From Flavobacteriaceae bacterium (GTDB lineage: Bacteria > Bacteroidota > Bacteroidia > Flavobacteriales > Flavobacteriaceae), in NCBI GenBank assembly GCA_024743095.1, contig JANSXF010000005.1, forward strand, positions 39,140 to 103,139: DNA of 64,000 nt, in the 5' to 3' direction. A program made the position numbers and the translations under genes. The notes under the pieces were generated by a model. It searched no databases, was not told the DNA's origin, and was given only the letters and a program-made list of their open reading frames with translations. This document shows positions 55,033 to 63,277 of this stretch, piece by piece (position 1 is the stretch's first letter; each line of letters opens with the position of its first letter).

Positions 55033-56820
55033 TTATGCCTCGCAGCTCACACAGTCCTTCTTTTGCTTGAATTTTTGTGCGGCATTCATACTATGCTGGT
55101 AATACAAGGATTTAAGTCCCAGTTTCCATGCGGTCACATGGATTTTATTGACATCCTTGGTAGGCATATCAGGGTGTACGATGATATTTACCGACTGTCC
55201 TTGATCAATATGGTTTTGTCTGTTGGCCGCTTGATAAACAATATCCAACTGATCTAGTTCCGAATAGGTTTTGAATACAGCTTTTTCTTCTTCGGTCAAA
55301 AAGTCCAAGTGCTGTACGGACCCGTCCATATCACGGATACTTTTCCAAACCTCAGCTGTATTTTGCCCTTTTTCTTCCAACAAGTCCATTAAAAATGGGT
55401 TCTTGATCGTAGTCTTGATCTTTGCAATATCCTTCACATAGCAGTTGGACCAGATAGGCTCGATTCCCTGTGATACCTGCCCCAAAATAAACGCTGAGGA
55501 TGTAGTGGGTGCAATGGCATTCAACGTAGCGTTACGTCTACCATAACCCTTCAACACTTCGGGCTCGCCAAAACGCTCGGCCAATTGCTCGGATGCCTTG
55601 TAAGAGCGCTCTTTGATTTCTTTGAATATTTCGCTGTTCAAGTTATAGGCCTCCTGACTGTTGAATGCATATCTCTTGGACTGTAAAAGGGAATGCCATC
55701 CCAACGCACCAAGGCCCAATGCACGGTTTTGTTTTGCAAAATTGTAAGCTCTTTCCATGAACAGGAAAGTTTGTCTGTCGTCCCTGTCTGAAGAATCCCT
55801 ATAAGCTTCCAATTTTTCGATAAACTCGGTGATTACCGCATCCAAGAAATGAACCATCGTCTCAACGGCGTCGGTCTTCTTCCATTTATCGTAATGCATC
55901 AAGTTGATACTGGAAAGCACACATACAAACGACCAATCATCGTTGGAAGGCAGCATGATTTCCGTACATAGGTTACTGGCATGGATACGGTGGTTTTTGT
56001 CTTTGTAAACATCCGCAGCACCATCGTTGGCATTATCGGTAAAGAATACATAAGGATAACCCATTTCCCCTCTACGTTGCAACACTTTTGCCCAAACGGT
56101 CCTTTTATCAACATCGCCCTCGATCATTTCCTGCATCCATTGGTTGGTAACGGTAACACCGTGGGTCAACTGTTGGATAGGGTTACCTTCGGTACCGATT
56201 TCCAAGAATTCCAAAATATCCTTGTGATCGATGGGCAAATATGGAGAAAAACGACCACGACGAACAGATCCTTGGCTTACCACATCCACCATGGATTCGA
56301 ACAACTGCATAATATGGACCGCTCCTGAAGCTTGTCCGTTGTTTTTAACAGGTGCGCCCCTGTGCCTTATTTTCCCAAAGTATCCGGATGTCCCACCACC
56401 AAGCTTCGACATCATCCCTACCTCCGATTGGGTGTACAGGATGTTACCCATGTCATCATCGATATGGGAACCAAAGCAACTAATGGGCAACCCGCGCTTT
56501 TTACCAAAGTTGGACCAAACAGGGGAAGCCAAAGAGAAAAACCCTTCGGACATGTAACCGTAGAATTTGTCCGAGTACCCCGGAATCTGTAAAATCTCCT
56601 CTGCCCTATCGCCGATCTCACGGATACGCTCCTCTGGGGTAACCCCTTCGGTAAGGTATCCCGATGCCAAAAACTTTCGGCTATACTCGTTCAACCATTC
56701 AAAGCCTTTATCCTCCTCGGTCTTAAGTTTGGACAACGTATCCTTTCTTGCGTTTACAAGTTCCTGCGTTTTGTTGTCTTGCTTTAGGTCAGTGGTCGGG
56801 GTTTGTGTTCTCTTCTCCAT
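55033..56820 (-). CDS. nrdA: class I ribonucleotide reductase, catalytic subunit without ATP-cone
   Basis: This subunit reduces ribonucleoside diphosphates to deoxy forms for DNA synthesis. At 595 residues it is short for NrdA because the N-terminal ATP-cone is missing. The 10-stranded barrel is intact: GLPISCFGSHIDD (first redox Cys), HASNLCTEIMLPS (Asn-x-Cys-x-Glu active site) and SFVCVLSSINL (second redox Cys). GRRNATLNAIAPTTSSAFIL is the substrate phosphate-binding block. The C-terminal CVSCEA gives the mobile Cys pair used for re-reduction. Allosteric activity control appears to be moved to the partner NrdB, whose gene ends 3 nt upstream. Confidence 0.95.
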   Translation of the reverse strand: MEKRTQTPTTDLKQDNKTQELVNARKDTLSKLKTEEDKGFEWLNEYSRKFLASGYLTEGVTPEERIREIGDRAEEILQIPGYSDKFYGYMSEGFFSLASPVWSNFGKKRGLPISCFGSHIDDDMGNILYTQSEVGMMSKLGGGTSGYFGKIRHRGAPVKNNGQASGAVHIMQLFESMVDVVSQGSVRRGRFSPYLPIDHKDILEFLEIGTEGNPIQQLTHGVTVTNQWMQEMIEGDVDKRTVWAKVLQRRGEMGYPYVFFTDNANDGAADVYKDKNHRIHASNLCTEIMLPSNDDWSFVCVLSSINLMHYDKWKKTDAVETMVHFLDAVITEFIEKLEAYRDSSDRDDRQTFLFMERAYNFAKQNRALGLGALGWHSLLQSKRYAFNSQEAYNLNSEIFKEIKERSYKASEQLAERFGEPEVLKGYGRRNATLNAIAPTTSSAFILGQVSQGIEPIWSNCYVKDIAKIKTTIKNPFLMDLLEEKGQNTAEVWKSIRDMDGSVQHLDFLTEEEKAVFKTYSELDQLDIVYQAANRQNHIDQGQSVNIIVHPDMPTKDVNKIHVTAWKLGLKSLYYQHSMNAAQKFKQKKDCVSCEA

Positions 56821-56823
56821 AAT

Positions 56824-58098
56824 TTAAAAAAGGTCGTCGCTTGTTATACTTTGTGTTCTTTTGCTATAGTTGATGGATCTCTTTACAAAAAAGTCTCCAT
56901 GTTTTGTTCCAATGATCTCATCATCGAACCACTCTGTCTGGTCCAATAGTTTTTGGTCGACATCGAAAATTTTAGAAATTCCGATGCTTTCCAAGGAGTT
57001 GTTAAATCTATTTTTGATGAATTCGTTGACCAAGTTTTTTGGCAAGAAATCCAGTTCACCATCTTCAAAGATCCAATCCACTATTCTACTTTCTGCCTCA
57101 AATGCTTTCTCACAGATATCCTGAATCATTTCTTTATAGGCATCATCGAACCATTCTGGATGCTCCTGTTTGATGATATTGATGATATCTATTCCGAAAT
57201 CACCATGAATTTGCTCTTCTTTGGAAGTCGCTTCCACAACATTGGAAATTCCTTTCAGCACATTTTTGTGCTTATTGAACGCCATGATGATCAAAAACTG
57301 GGAGAAAAGTGATACGTGCTCTATGAAAAGAGAGAATAGCAATACGGATTCCGCATAATCCTTATTGTTCTCGCTCTTTGCATTCTTGAGCGCAGTCTCC
57401 AAATACTGCACCCTCTTCATGATCACCGGTTTTTTCTTCAAGTTTTCAAACTCCTTGTTCAATCCCAGAATCTCCAAAAGGTGGGAGTAGGCATCGTGGT
57501 GGCGTACTTCACTTTCCGCAAACGTGGCCCCAACGGAACCAATTTCCGGTTTTGGCATTCTGTGGTAGATGTCGCCCCAGAAAGATTTGACGGCAACCTC
57601 GATTTGAGAAATGGCAAGCATGGTATTTTTGATGGCGCTTCGCTCAACTTCCGTCAATCCAGATTTGAAATCCTGGATATCACTGGTAAAGTTAAACTCA
57701 GTATGAATCCAATACGAGTGACGGATTGCCGGAACATACCCATACAATTGTGGGTACTCATAAGGCTTCAAGTTGATGCGCTTCTCGAAAATGTCCGACT
57801 CGCGCATTTGGGCCCTTTTGTTCCTGTATATAATATACGCTTTTGCCGCATCGTGGAACTCACTGTCCATAAGTTCGTTCTCAACAACATCTTGCACTTC
57901 TTCAACGGTCGGCAAATAATGTTCGTCTTGACTTTTTCTCTCCAACAACACCTGGTTAACGTTGCCGGCAATGGTCTGCGCATCAGTGATCTGACCATGC
58001 TCCACAGCTGTCATGGCCTTCAAGATTGCATTTGTAATCTTGTGTAAATCAAATTCTTGCGTACTAAAATCCCTCTTAGTTATATGGGTAATCTGCAT
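56824..58098 (-). CDS. nrdB: ribonucleotide reductase radical subunit with N-terminal ATP-cone
   Basis: The 424-residue protein is a fusion. Residues 1-95 (VEEVQDVVENELMDSEFHDA, then AKAYIIYRNKRAQMRESDIF) are an ATP-cone, normally found on NrdA. Residues from about 100 form the ferritin-like radical domain. Metal ligands and the usual radical-site Tyr lie in FAESEVRHHDAYSHLLEIL, and further ligands in FIEHVSLFSQFLI and TSKEEQIHGDFGIDI. The same arrangement is known from Leeuwenhoekiella blandensis, where dATP inhibits via NrdB. Related flavobacterial subunits use a dimanganese cofactor. It starts the nrdBA operon. Confidence 0.95.
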   Translation of the reverse strand: MQITHITKRDFSTQEFDLHKITNAILKAMTAVEHGQITDAQTIAGNVNQVLLERKSQDEHYLPTVEEVQDVVENELMDSEFHDAAKAYIIYRNKRAQMRESDIFEKRINLKPYEYPQLYGYVPAIRHSYWIHTEFNFTSDIQDFKSGLTEVERSAIKNTMLAISQIEVAVKSFWGDIYHRMPKPEIGSVGATFAESEVRHHDAYSHLLEILGLNKEFENLKKKPVIMKRVQYLETALKNAKSENNKDYAESVLLFSLFIEHVSLFSQFLIIMAFNKHKNVLKGISNVVEATSKEEQIHGDFGIDIINIIKQEHPEWFDDAYKEMIQDICEKAFEAESRIVDWIFEDGELDFLPKNLVNEFIKNRFNNSLESIGISKIFDVDQKLLDQTEWFDDEIIGTKHGDFFVKRSINYSKRTQSITSDDLF

Positions 58099-58522
58099 GA
58101 AGAAAACGGTTTGGAGTTGTAAAAAATAGCTTGACTGTAAAATTCATATTTTCTTTACTTGGATTCGCGGTTTTGGTAATTAGGTTCTTAACACTTTTAT
58201 CAACATTTAAGAATTTAAGGAGTAAAAAACCTTGCGAACAAACGTATAGTAAGGTCTCCAAAAAAATCACACTTGTCGCGAATCGTCCAAAATAGTTTTT
58301 CACAGTTTTTTAACAATTACCGGACCTAACCCTGTCAAAGAAAAAACCAAAACGAGTTTCAATTCAGTGTGTCCTCAAGAACTGAACCACGTAATCCACC
58401 AACTACACCATGCTTTGCCATAGGTTAACAACAAAAAATTCAGGACAGCATCCAAACGCCATAACTTGGCACTCGCTTTCTAAAAAGGAGAACCAACCAA
58501 CAGACTAAACCTTAATTGTATT
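58099..58522. other. 424-nt divergent region upstream of nrdB and the TSP3 protein
   Basis: There is no gene. On the minus strand TACGTTTG (58239-58246) matches the -7 consensus and would give nrdB a leader of about 135 nt, but no good -33 element lies at the expected distance. On the plus strand an AAGGAG string lies at 58485-58490, far from the TTG start of the next gene. Confidence 0.4.
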
Positions 58523-60379
58523 TTGACTTACGTACGCTTTCTTCTTGGTCTAATCCTGTTTGCTTTAGTTTTGTTCAATACTGAACTTGACAAAATTGAT
58601 GTACCCGACAATTCATCGAAAAAATCTTCCATTGCAAACTACGTCAACCCTGATAGTGATGGCGATGGCATTCCCGACGATATTGACCAAGATGATGATA
58701 ACGACGGGATTCCCGATATTTATGAAGATGGTTGTGAGACCAATGTTGGATTCGGCTCCCCGCCACCATCCAATAACACTACAAATTACGTCACCTCCAT
58801 TTACACAGACTACAATGGCTTTTGGTCCTCTTCGGCAGGCAGCCTAAACCCAGAGCCTTACGATAACTCATCTACCCTGCTGGGTTTTACAGTGGGCAGT
58901 AACACGTATGCCACCGGGGTCGCATCCACAAGAATGATAGACAACAACGGCAACTCCAAATATGACCAAATGGACACTACCGGTGACGGCAATGGAGACC
59001 TGAACGTGCATGAGACTTCATGGACGGCATTGAAACCCGTTACCAAAATCCAATCCGGCATCCGTTTGGAAGGCAGGGCCATCGACGGCAATCTCAGCGA
59101 TGCCACCGGACCCACATTAACATCTGGAGGAATCCCTTTTAACCCATACCTGTACCAAGGCGAACGCGGACTGGACATGGCTTATGCGATTGCCAATATA
59201 GGAAATGCTTGGTATTTCCGGCTAGGAGGCACCAATACGCCTGCATACGGTGACGGGATTATGGATATTTTACTCACCCAAGGCGCACAGATATCTGGCT
59301 CCTCCAACTACAACCGGCTACATTTATTGGACGAGAACGGAAACTACTTGGGCAACGGGGTCCAAATCAATTGGAACAATACGCCCATCGTTGGAAATTC
59401 TTTGATAGACCAATACAACGTAAATGATTCCCGAAGTGATAGGAACGTAAAAAAGAACATTCGCTTGGCCGCAGTGGAACTCTCCGAATTCGGCCTTACC
59501 ACAGCGGAAAGAGCACAGGCCGTAATCTTCAGATTGGAAATTTCGGCAAATGCCGACCCTATTTTCTTTGCCGTTAACGACGAGAGTTTTAGCACCGGAT
59601 GCTCTCCTACCGATACCGATAGCGACGGCCTCGCCAATAGTCTGGATTTAGACAGCGACAACGACGGAATTTTGGATGCCGTGGAAGCAGGCCATGGCGT
59701 GGCCACTGTAAACGGACGGATTCCCGGGCCCGTAGGCACAGATGGCATCCCCGACGCTGTACAAGCCCCCTCTCAATACGACAATGGAACCATAAATTAC
59801 AATATCGCCGATTCCAATAACGACACCGTTTTGGACTATGTCTCCATTGATAGTGATTCCGATGGGTGCAATGACGTTCTGGAAGCTGGTTTTACAGATC
59901 CAGATGGAGATGGCTCTTTGGGCAATTCCCCAGTAGCGATTAATTCGTCCGGGATGATTACCGGACAAGGTGGATACGGCACCCCTTCGGACGGAAACGG
60001 CAATACAGTTTATGATTATACCGAAACCGGAAGCAGCCCTACCATATCCACAATCCCAACAAACGCCATAATTTTTGATGGCCACCCTGGCAATATCAAT
60101 ATCACAACGACCAACACCACACAATACCAATGGCAAGTAAGTACCGACGGTGGCGCAAACTTTGTAGACCTTGTGAACTTTGGCCTATATTCAGGGACCG
60201 ACACCGACACCCTGACCATCAATGATCCCGACATGAGCATGGACGGGTATCTGTATCGGGTACAATTATACAACGAAGCTTATGTTTGTTCACCATTATC
60301 AACATCCAATATCATTACATTGGACATAAGGGTGCAAACCATCATCACCAATAGAAAGATCACTTATAGGGTAAACTAA
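58523..60379 (+). CDS. secreted thrombospondin type 3 repeat protein
   Basis: The 618-residue protein starts with TTG; a TAA lies in frame at 58481 and there is no ATG between. The N-terminal hydrophobic stretch (VRFLLGLILFALVLFNTE) serves as signal. Two groups of calcium-binding TSP3-like repeats (DSDGDGIPDDIDQDDDNDGI near residue 44 and DTDSDGLANSLDLDSDNDGI near 365) flank a beta-rich middle. A late Ig-like part (YQWQVSTDGGANFVDLVNFG) precedes the end. The last residues VQTIITNRKITYRVN resemble the end of a class of flavobacterial surface proteins. Function is probably adhesion or matrix, not known. Confidence 0.82.
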   Translation: MTYVRFLLGLILFALVLFNTELDKIDVPDNSSKKSSIANYVNPDSDGDGIPDDIDQDDDNDGIPDIYEDGCETNVGFGSPPPSNNTTNYVTSIYTDYNGFWSSSAGSLNPEPYDNSSTLLGFTVGSNTYATGVASTRMIDNNGNSKYDQMDTTGDGNGDLNVHETSWTALKPVTKIQSGIRLEGRAIDGNLSDATGPTLTSGGIPFNPYLYQGERGLDMAYAIANIGNAWYFRLGGTNTPAYGDGIMDILLTQGAQISGSSNYNRLHLLDENGNYLGNGVQINWNNTPIVGNSLIDQYNVNDSRSDRNVKKNIRLAAVELSEFGLTTAERAQAVIFRLEISANADPIFFAVNDESFSTGCSPTDTDSDGLANSLDLDSDNDGILDAVEAGHGVATVNGRIPGPVGTDGIPDAVQAPSQYDNGTINYNIADSNNDTVLDYVSIDSDSDGCNDVLEAGFTDPDGDGSLGNSPVAINSSGMITGQGGYGTPSDGNGNTVYDYTETGSSPTISTIPTNAIIFDGHPGNINITTTNTTQYQWQVSTDGGANFVDLVNFGLYSGTDTDTLTINDPDMSMDGYLYRVQLYNEAYVCSPLSTSNIITLDIRVQTIITNRKITYRVN

Positions 60380-60436
60380 AACTACCATAATAGCTAAATA
60401 GGCATGGCACAAAAAGACTGTCCCATTCATATTTAT

Positions 60437-62614
60437 TTAAATTTTAATCTTGAATCCGCCATTGATCACAAACCCATCCACAGGAGCATAAATTTCCGAA
60501 AATTGAGGATCACTTATATTTCCGGAATATATTGTATCGAAACGGGTTTGTCGTGTATCCAGAAAGTTTTCAAAATTCAGGAAGATGGAAAAACCCTCGC
60601 CAAGTTTCTTTTCGCTCATTAAGCCCACGATCCAATAGGATTGGCCTGTTTCTCCCGAAGAAAGCTTCTGGGGACTATAATAATATCCCTCCAGACCGAC
60701 CCAAAGGTCCCCTTCGCGCTCATACATCAATACATTGTTCAATCGATGCTCGGCCACTAAGGGAAAATCGGAAACTTCTCCATTTTGATGTTGCTTCACA
60801 TTGGCATGGGTATAGCCCGTGAACAACTTAAAATCGCCATATTTGATCTTCAGGTTGACCTCGGCCCCGCGGGTATCCACAAATCCATCGGGTTGCTCAA
60901 AAGTGTAAAAGCCGTCTCCTTCGGCCTGTAATACTATAGGATCATCGATTCTTGTATAAAATAATAATGTGTTGATGGATATGGACATGCCCGGCATGGG
61001 CGCCCATTTATAATTTATATCAAAATTACCTCCCAAAGACCTCTCCAAATCCGTTTGGTCCACATCAACCGGCAGCACGTTCCTAAACTGTAACCGTTCC
61101 GCATCCTCCGTAAAAACAGTGGGGGTCTTATAGCCCATTCCCCCTCCCAATCTAAATGTCAATTTTTGACTTGGCTCATATAACATGGAAAATCTGGGCA
61201 GGGCCATGGCCCCATAATCGGAATGAAAGTCGGTACGAAGACCGGTTTCCAAACCAAACACCTCACTGATTTGCCATACATTTTGGGCGAACACCCCAAA
61301 GATTTGGTAGGATTGATCCAGTGCTATGGACTGCCCCCCCCTGGTATCGTTAAAATATTCCGTCCAAAGATTGGTTCCGAACACCCATTCAAGCCCATCT
61401 TCTGGACCAGTTGAAAAGTTCAGTTCACTAAAGGAGGAACGCTGATAGCCCGAAAAGGTAAAGTCCGGAATCTGGATGGTACGATCGTAAAAACTGAAAC
61501 TGTTCTTGACCTCCAATCGATTTTGCCCGTTAAAAGCATGTTTGAATTCCAATTGAGTGGAGACACGTTCGGTTTGATTGGACTCAAAATATGGGTTTTC
61601 CACAGACCCTCCCTTGACATAGTCCATATGACCCCCTAGACGGTCTTCCCAAATGGCATTGATTCCCAACAATAGTTCCGTTTGTTCCCTTAGATACCAA
61701 TACAGTTTTGGGTTCAATGTAAATCGGTCGAACTCCGGAATTGCCGTTAGGCCGATATCGGCAGGATCATAGGGTGATCCCAAATTGTAGGAAGCAAACA
61801 CAGTAGCTCCAAGCTTCTTGAATTTCTGGGAATAAAAGCCACTTAAATCCAATCCAAGAGCGGAGGTGCCATTGGCCATAAAACTAAGCTCGGGCTCATC
61901 TTCAGGTGTTTTAGAAATCAAATTTACCAAACCAGCTATCGCCCCACCTCCATAGAGGGTAGAACTGGAACCCTTGATGACCTCGACCTGCTTAAGATCC
62001 AAAGGAGCTATTTGCATCAGGCTCAAACCGCTCGCAAATCCGGAATACAACGGGAATCCATCCCGGAGAAGTTGGGTATACTTACCATCAAGTCCCTGTA
62101 TACGGATACTGGAATTGTAACTGGTGGCGGAAGTCTGTTGGGTACGGATACCGGTACTTTCGTTGAGCAACATGCGTATGTCCCCAGGTTTCATATTGCC
62201 TTTTTCGGAGAGTTCCTCCCCTGCAATGACCTCTACCCGTGTCGGGATATCCTCAATGGTACGGGAACTTCTGGTGGACACCAAGGTGATTTCCTCCATT
62301 TCCTCGGTCTGTGGAACTAGATAAATTATCTGTTTTTGTTGTGTGGCATTCAAGGGAAAACGAAAGCTTCGTTCAAGTTTCGCATAGCCAACATAACTCA
62401 GTTGCAATTGAAACGTGCCATTGGGTATGTTTTCAATATGAATTATACCGGATTCATTGGATATCGCTCCAATATCCAAAGAGGTAAAAACGGCGGTCAC
62501 ACCGATCAACGGTTCTTTGTCAATGGAATCCTTGACCACAATATCAAGGGTGTTCTGTGCCAGAACGGGTACCACCCCCAAAAGGAAGAGTACCAAAAAT
62601 ACTTTAAATTTCAT
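60437..62614 (-). CDS. TonB-dependent receptor, probable metal-type
   Basis: The 725-residue protein has a signal peptide ending VVPVLAQ. A carboxypeptidase-like domain (LDIVVKDSIDKEPLIGVTAV) is followed by a TonB-dependent plug (EEITLVSTRSSRTIEDIPTR, IRIQGLDGKYTQLLRDGFPL, VEVIKGSSSTLYGGGAIAGL) and a barrel ending VINGGFKIKI. Its ligand is unknown. It lies 66 nt downstream of a small Cys-rich gene of the DUF6660-like type on the same strand, a pairing that in flavobacteria is often linked to copper or other metals (context inference). Confidence 0.9.
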   Translation of the reverse strand: MKFKVFLVLFLLGVVPVLAQNTLDIVVKDSIDKEPLIGVTAVFTSLDIGAISNESGIIHIENIPNGTFQLQLSYVGYAKLERSFRFPLNATQQKQIIYLVPQTEEMEEITLVSTRSSRTIEDIPTRVEVIAGEELSEKGNMKPGDIRMLLNESTGIRTQQTSATSYNSSIRIQGLDGKYTQLLRDGFPLYSGFASGLSLMQIAPLDLKQVEVIKGSSSTLYGGGAIAGLVNLISKTPEDEPELSFMANGTSALGLDLSGFYSQKFKKLGATVFASYNLGSPYDPADIGLTAIPEFDRFTLNPKLYWYLREQTELLLGINAIWEDRLGGHMDYVKGGSVENPYFESNQTERVSTQLEFKHAFNGQNRLEVKNSFSFYDRTIQIPDFTFSGYQRSSFSELNFSTGPEDGLEWVFGTNLWTEYFNDTRGGQSIALDQSYQIFGVFAQNVWQISEVFGLETGLRTDFHSDYGAMALPRFSMLYEPSQKLTFRLGGGMGYKTPTVFTEDAERLQFRNVLPVDVDQTDLERSLGGNFDINYKWAPMPGMSISINTLLFYTRIDDPIVLQAEGDGFYTFEQPDGFVDTRGAEVNLKIKYGDFKLFTGYTHANVKQHQNGEVSDFPLVAEHRLNNVLMYEREGDLWVGLEGYYYSPQKLSSGETGQSYWIVGLMSEKKLGEGFSIFLNFENFLDTRQTRFDTIYSGNISDPQFSEIYAPVDGFVINGGFKIKI

Positions 62615-62680
62615 TTTTTTGTTTTTGAAGTATGATTTTCTTGGCCGGGTTCAGGGCCAAGGATATTTTGTAAAGCTCAA

Positions 62681-63010
62681 CTATACTTCAAAGTAACGGG
62701 GCGGTTTAAAGGCGTGGAAATAGACCTCTTTCGGGTTTAATTCTTGATAATACTCTGTATTGGATTTGACAAGTATTTCCTTTGAAACAATATCCAGCAA
62801 CCCATCATAGGTCAAGGTAAAACCGGAACATCTGCCTCAGCTATAGAAAGGTGAACAGGGAGCCTCCTTTTCATGATTATCGTCACCTGACTCATTTTCA
62901 CTGCAATCCCATGTTGCGAAGGTATCTGAACAATTATCCGATTCCTGACAACAAGGATAGGATGACAGGAAAATGGTAAGCAAAGACAAAATCACCGCAG
63001 CTACTTTCAT
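62681..63010 (-). pseudogene. small DUF6660-like Cys-rich protein interrupted by in-frame TGA
   Basis: ATG at 63010 opens a 110-codon frame with a signal (VAAVILSLLTIFLSS) and many Cys, His and acidic residues (ESDNCSDTFATWDCSENE). Codon 58 is TGA (62837-62839) inside CSPFYS-TGA-GRCSGF, where relatives have Cys (C-x-C-type pattern after CSPF). After it the frame stays open to TAG at 62681 with family-like sequence (YDGLLDIVSKEILVKSNTEY and a PPRYFEV end). A single nonsense mutation of a Cys codon is the simplest reading. A -7 element, TACCTTTG (minus strand, 63015-63022), lies 4 nt before the ATG. Confidence 0.7.
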
Positions 63011-63014
63011 AGGT

Positions 63015-63022
63015 CAAAGGTA
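63015..63022 (-). promoter_or_regulatory. -7 promoter element of the DUF6660-like gene
   Basis: Minus-strand TACCTTTG matches TAnnTTTG exactly and lies 4 nt before the ATG. I do not see a good TTG at the -33 position. The transcript would be leaderless or nearly so. Confidence 0.4.
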
Positions 63023-63094
63023 GAAAAATCCGATAATTACACTTCAGAAGTAAGCCCAATTGACGGTTAGCAATAACAAACATTCCGAAAATAA

Positions 63095-63122
63095 AAAACC
63101 TCTACAAATTTTTAGAGGTTTT
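63095..63122. terminator. hairpin terminator left of the integrase gene
   Basis: AAAACCTCTA (63095-63104) and TAGAGGTTTT (63113-63122) form a 10-bp stem with an 8-nt loop. The T-run is longer on the minus strand (six T) than on the plus strand (four), so it best stops leftward transcription entering from the right. Confidence 0.6.
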
Positions 63123-63254
63123 AAGTACCTTGGGTGTGAATCCTTCCATAATATTATTTGATGCAAATTGAGCATAATTAACTGTATATCAAATATTTGA
63201 ATTGCTTATTTCGTTTGTGTGTTTTCCCTTCATTTCGTATTTTTAGACAAAAAC

Positions 63255-63276
63255 CGTCACTTTTACGTCACTTTTT
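63255..63276 (+). repeat. tandem 11-bp direct repeat just before the integrase start
   Basis: CGTCACTTTTA (63255-63265) is followed directly by CGTCACTTTTT (63266-63276), differing only in the last base, and ends 1 nt before the ATG. One helical turn of spacing suits paired protein binding, for example autoregulation by the integrase or an excisionase. Confidence 0.5.
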
Positions 63277-63277
63277 T

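Noticed and set aside
62837..62839. Selenocysteine reading of the TGA codon
   Set aside because: There is no visible SECIS-like hairpin immediately after the codon and selenocysteine is rare in this group. A nonsense mutation is simpler, so it is kept only as a question.
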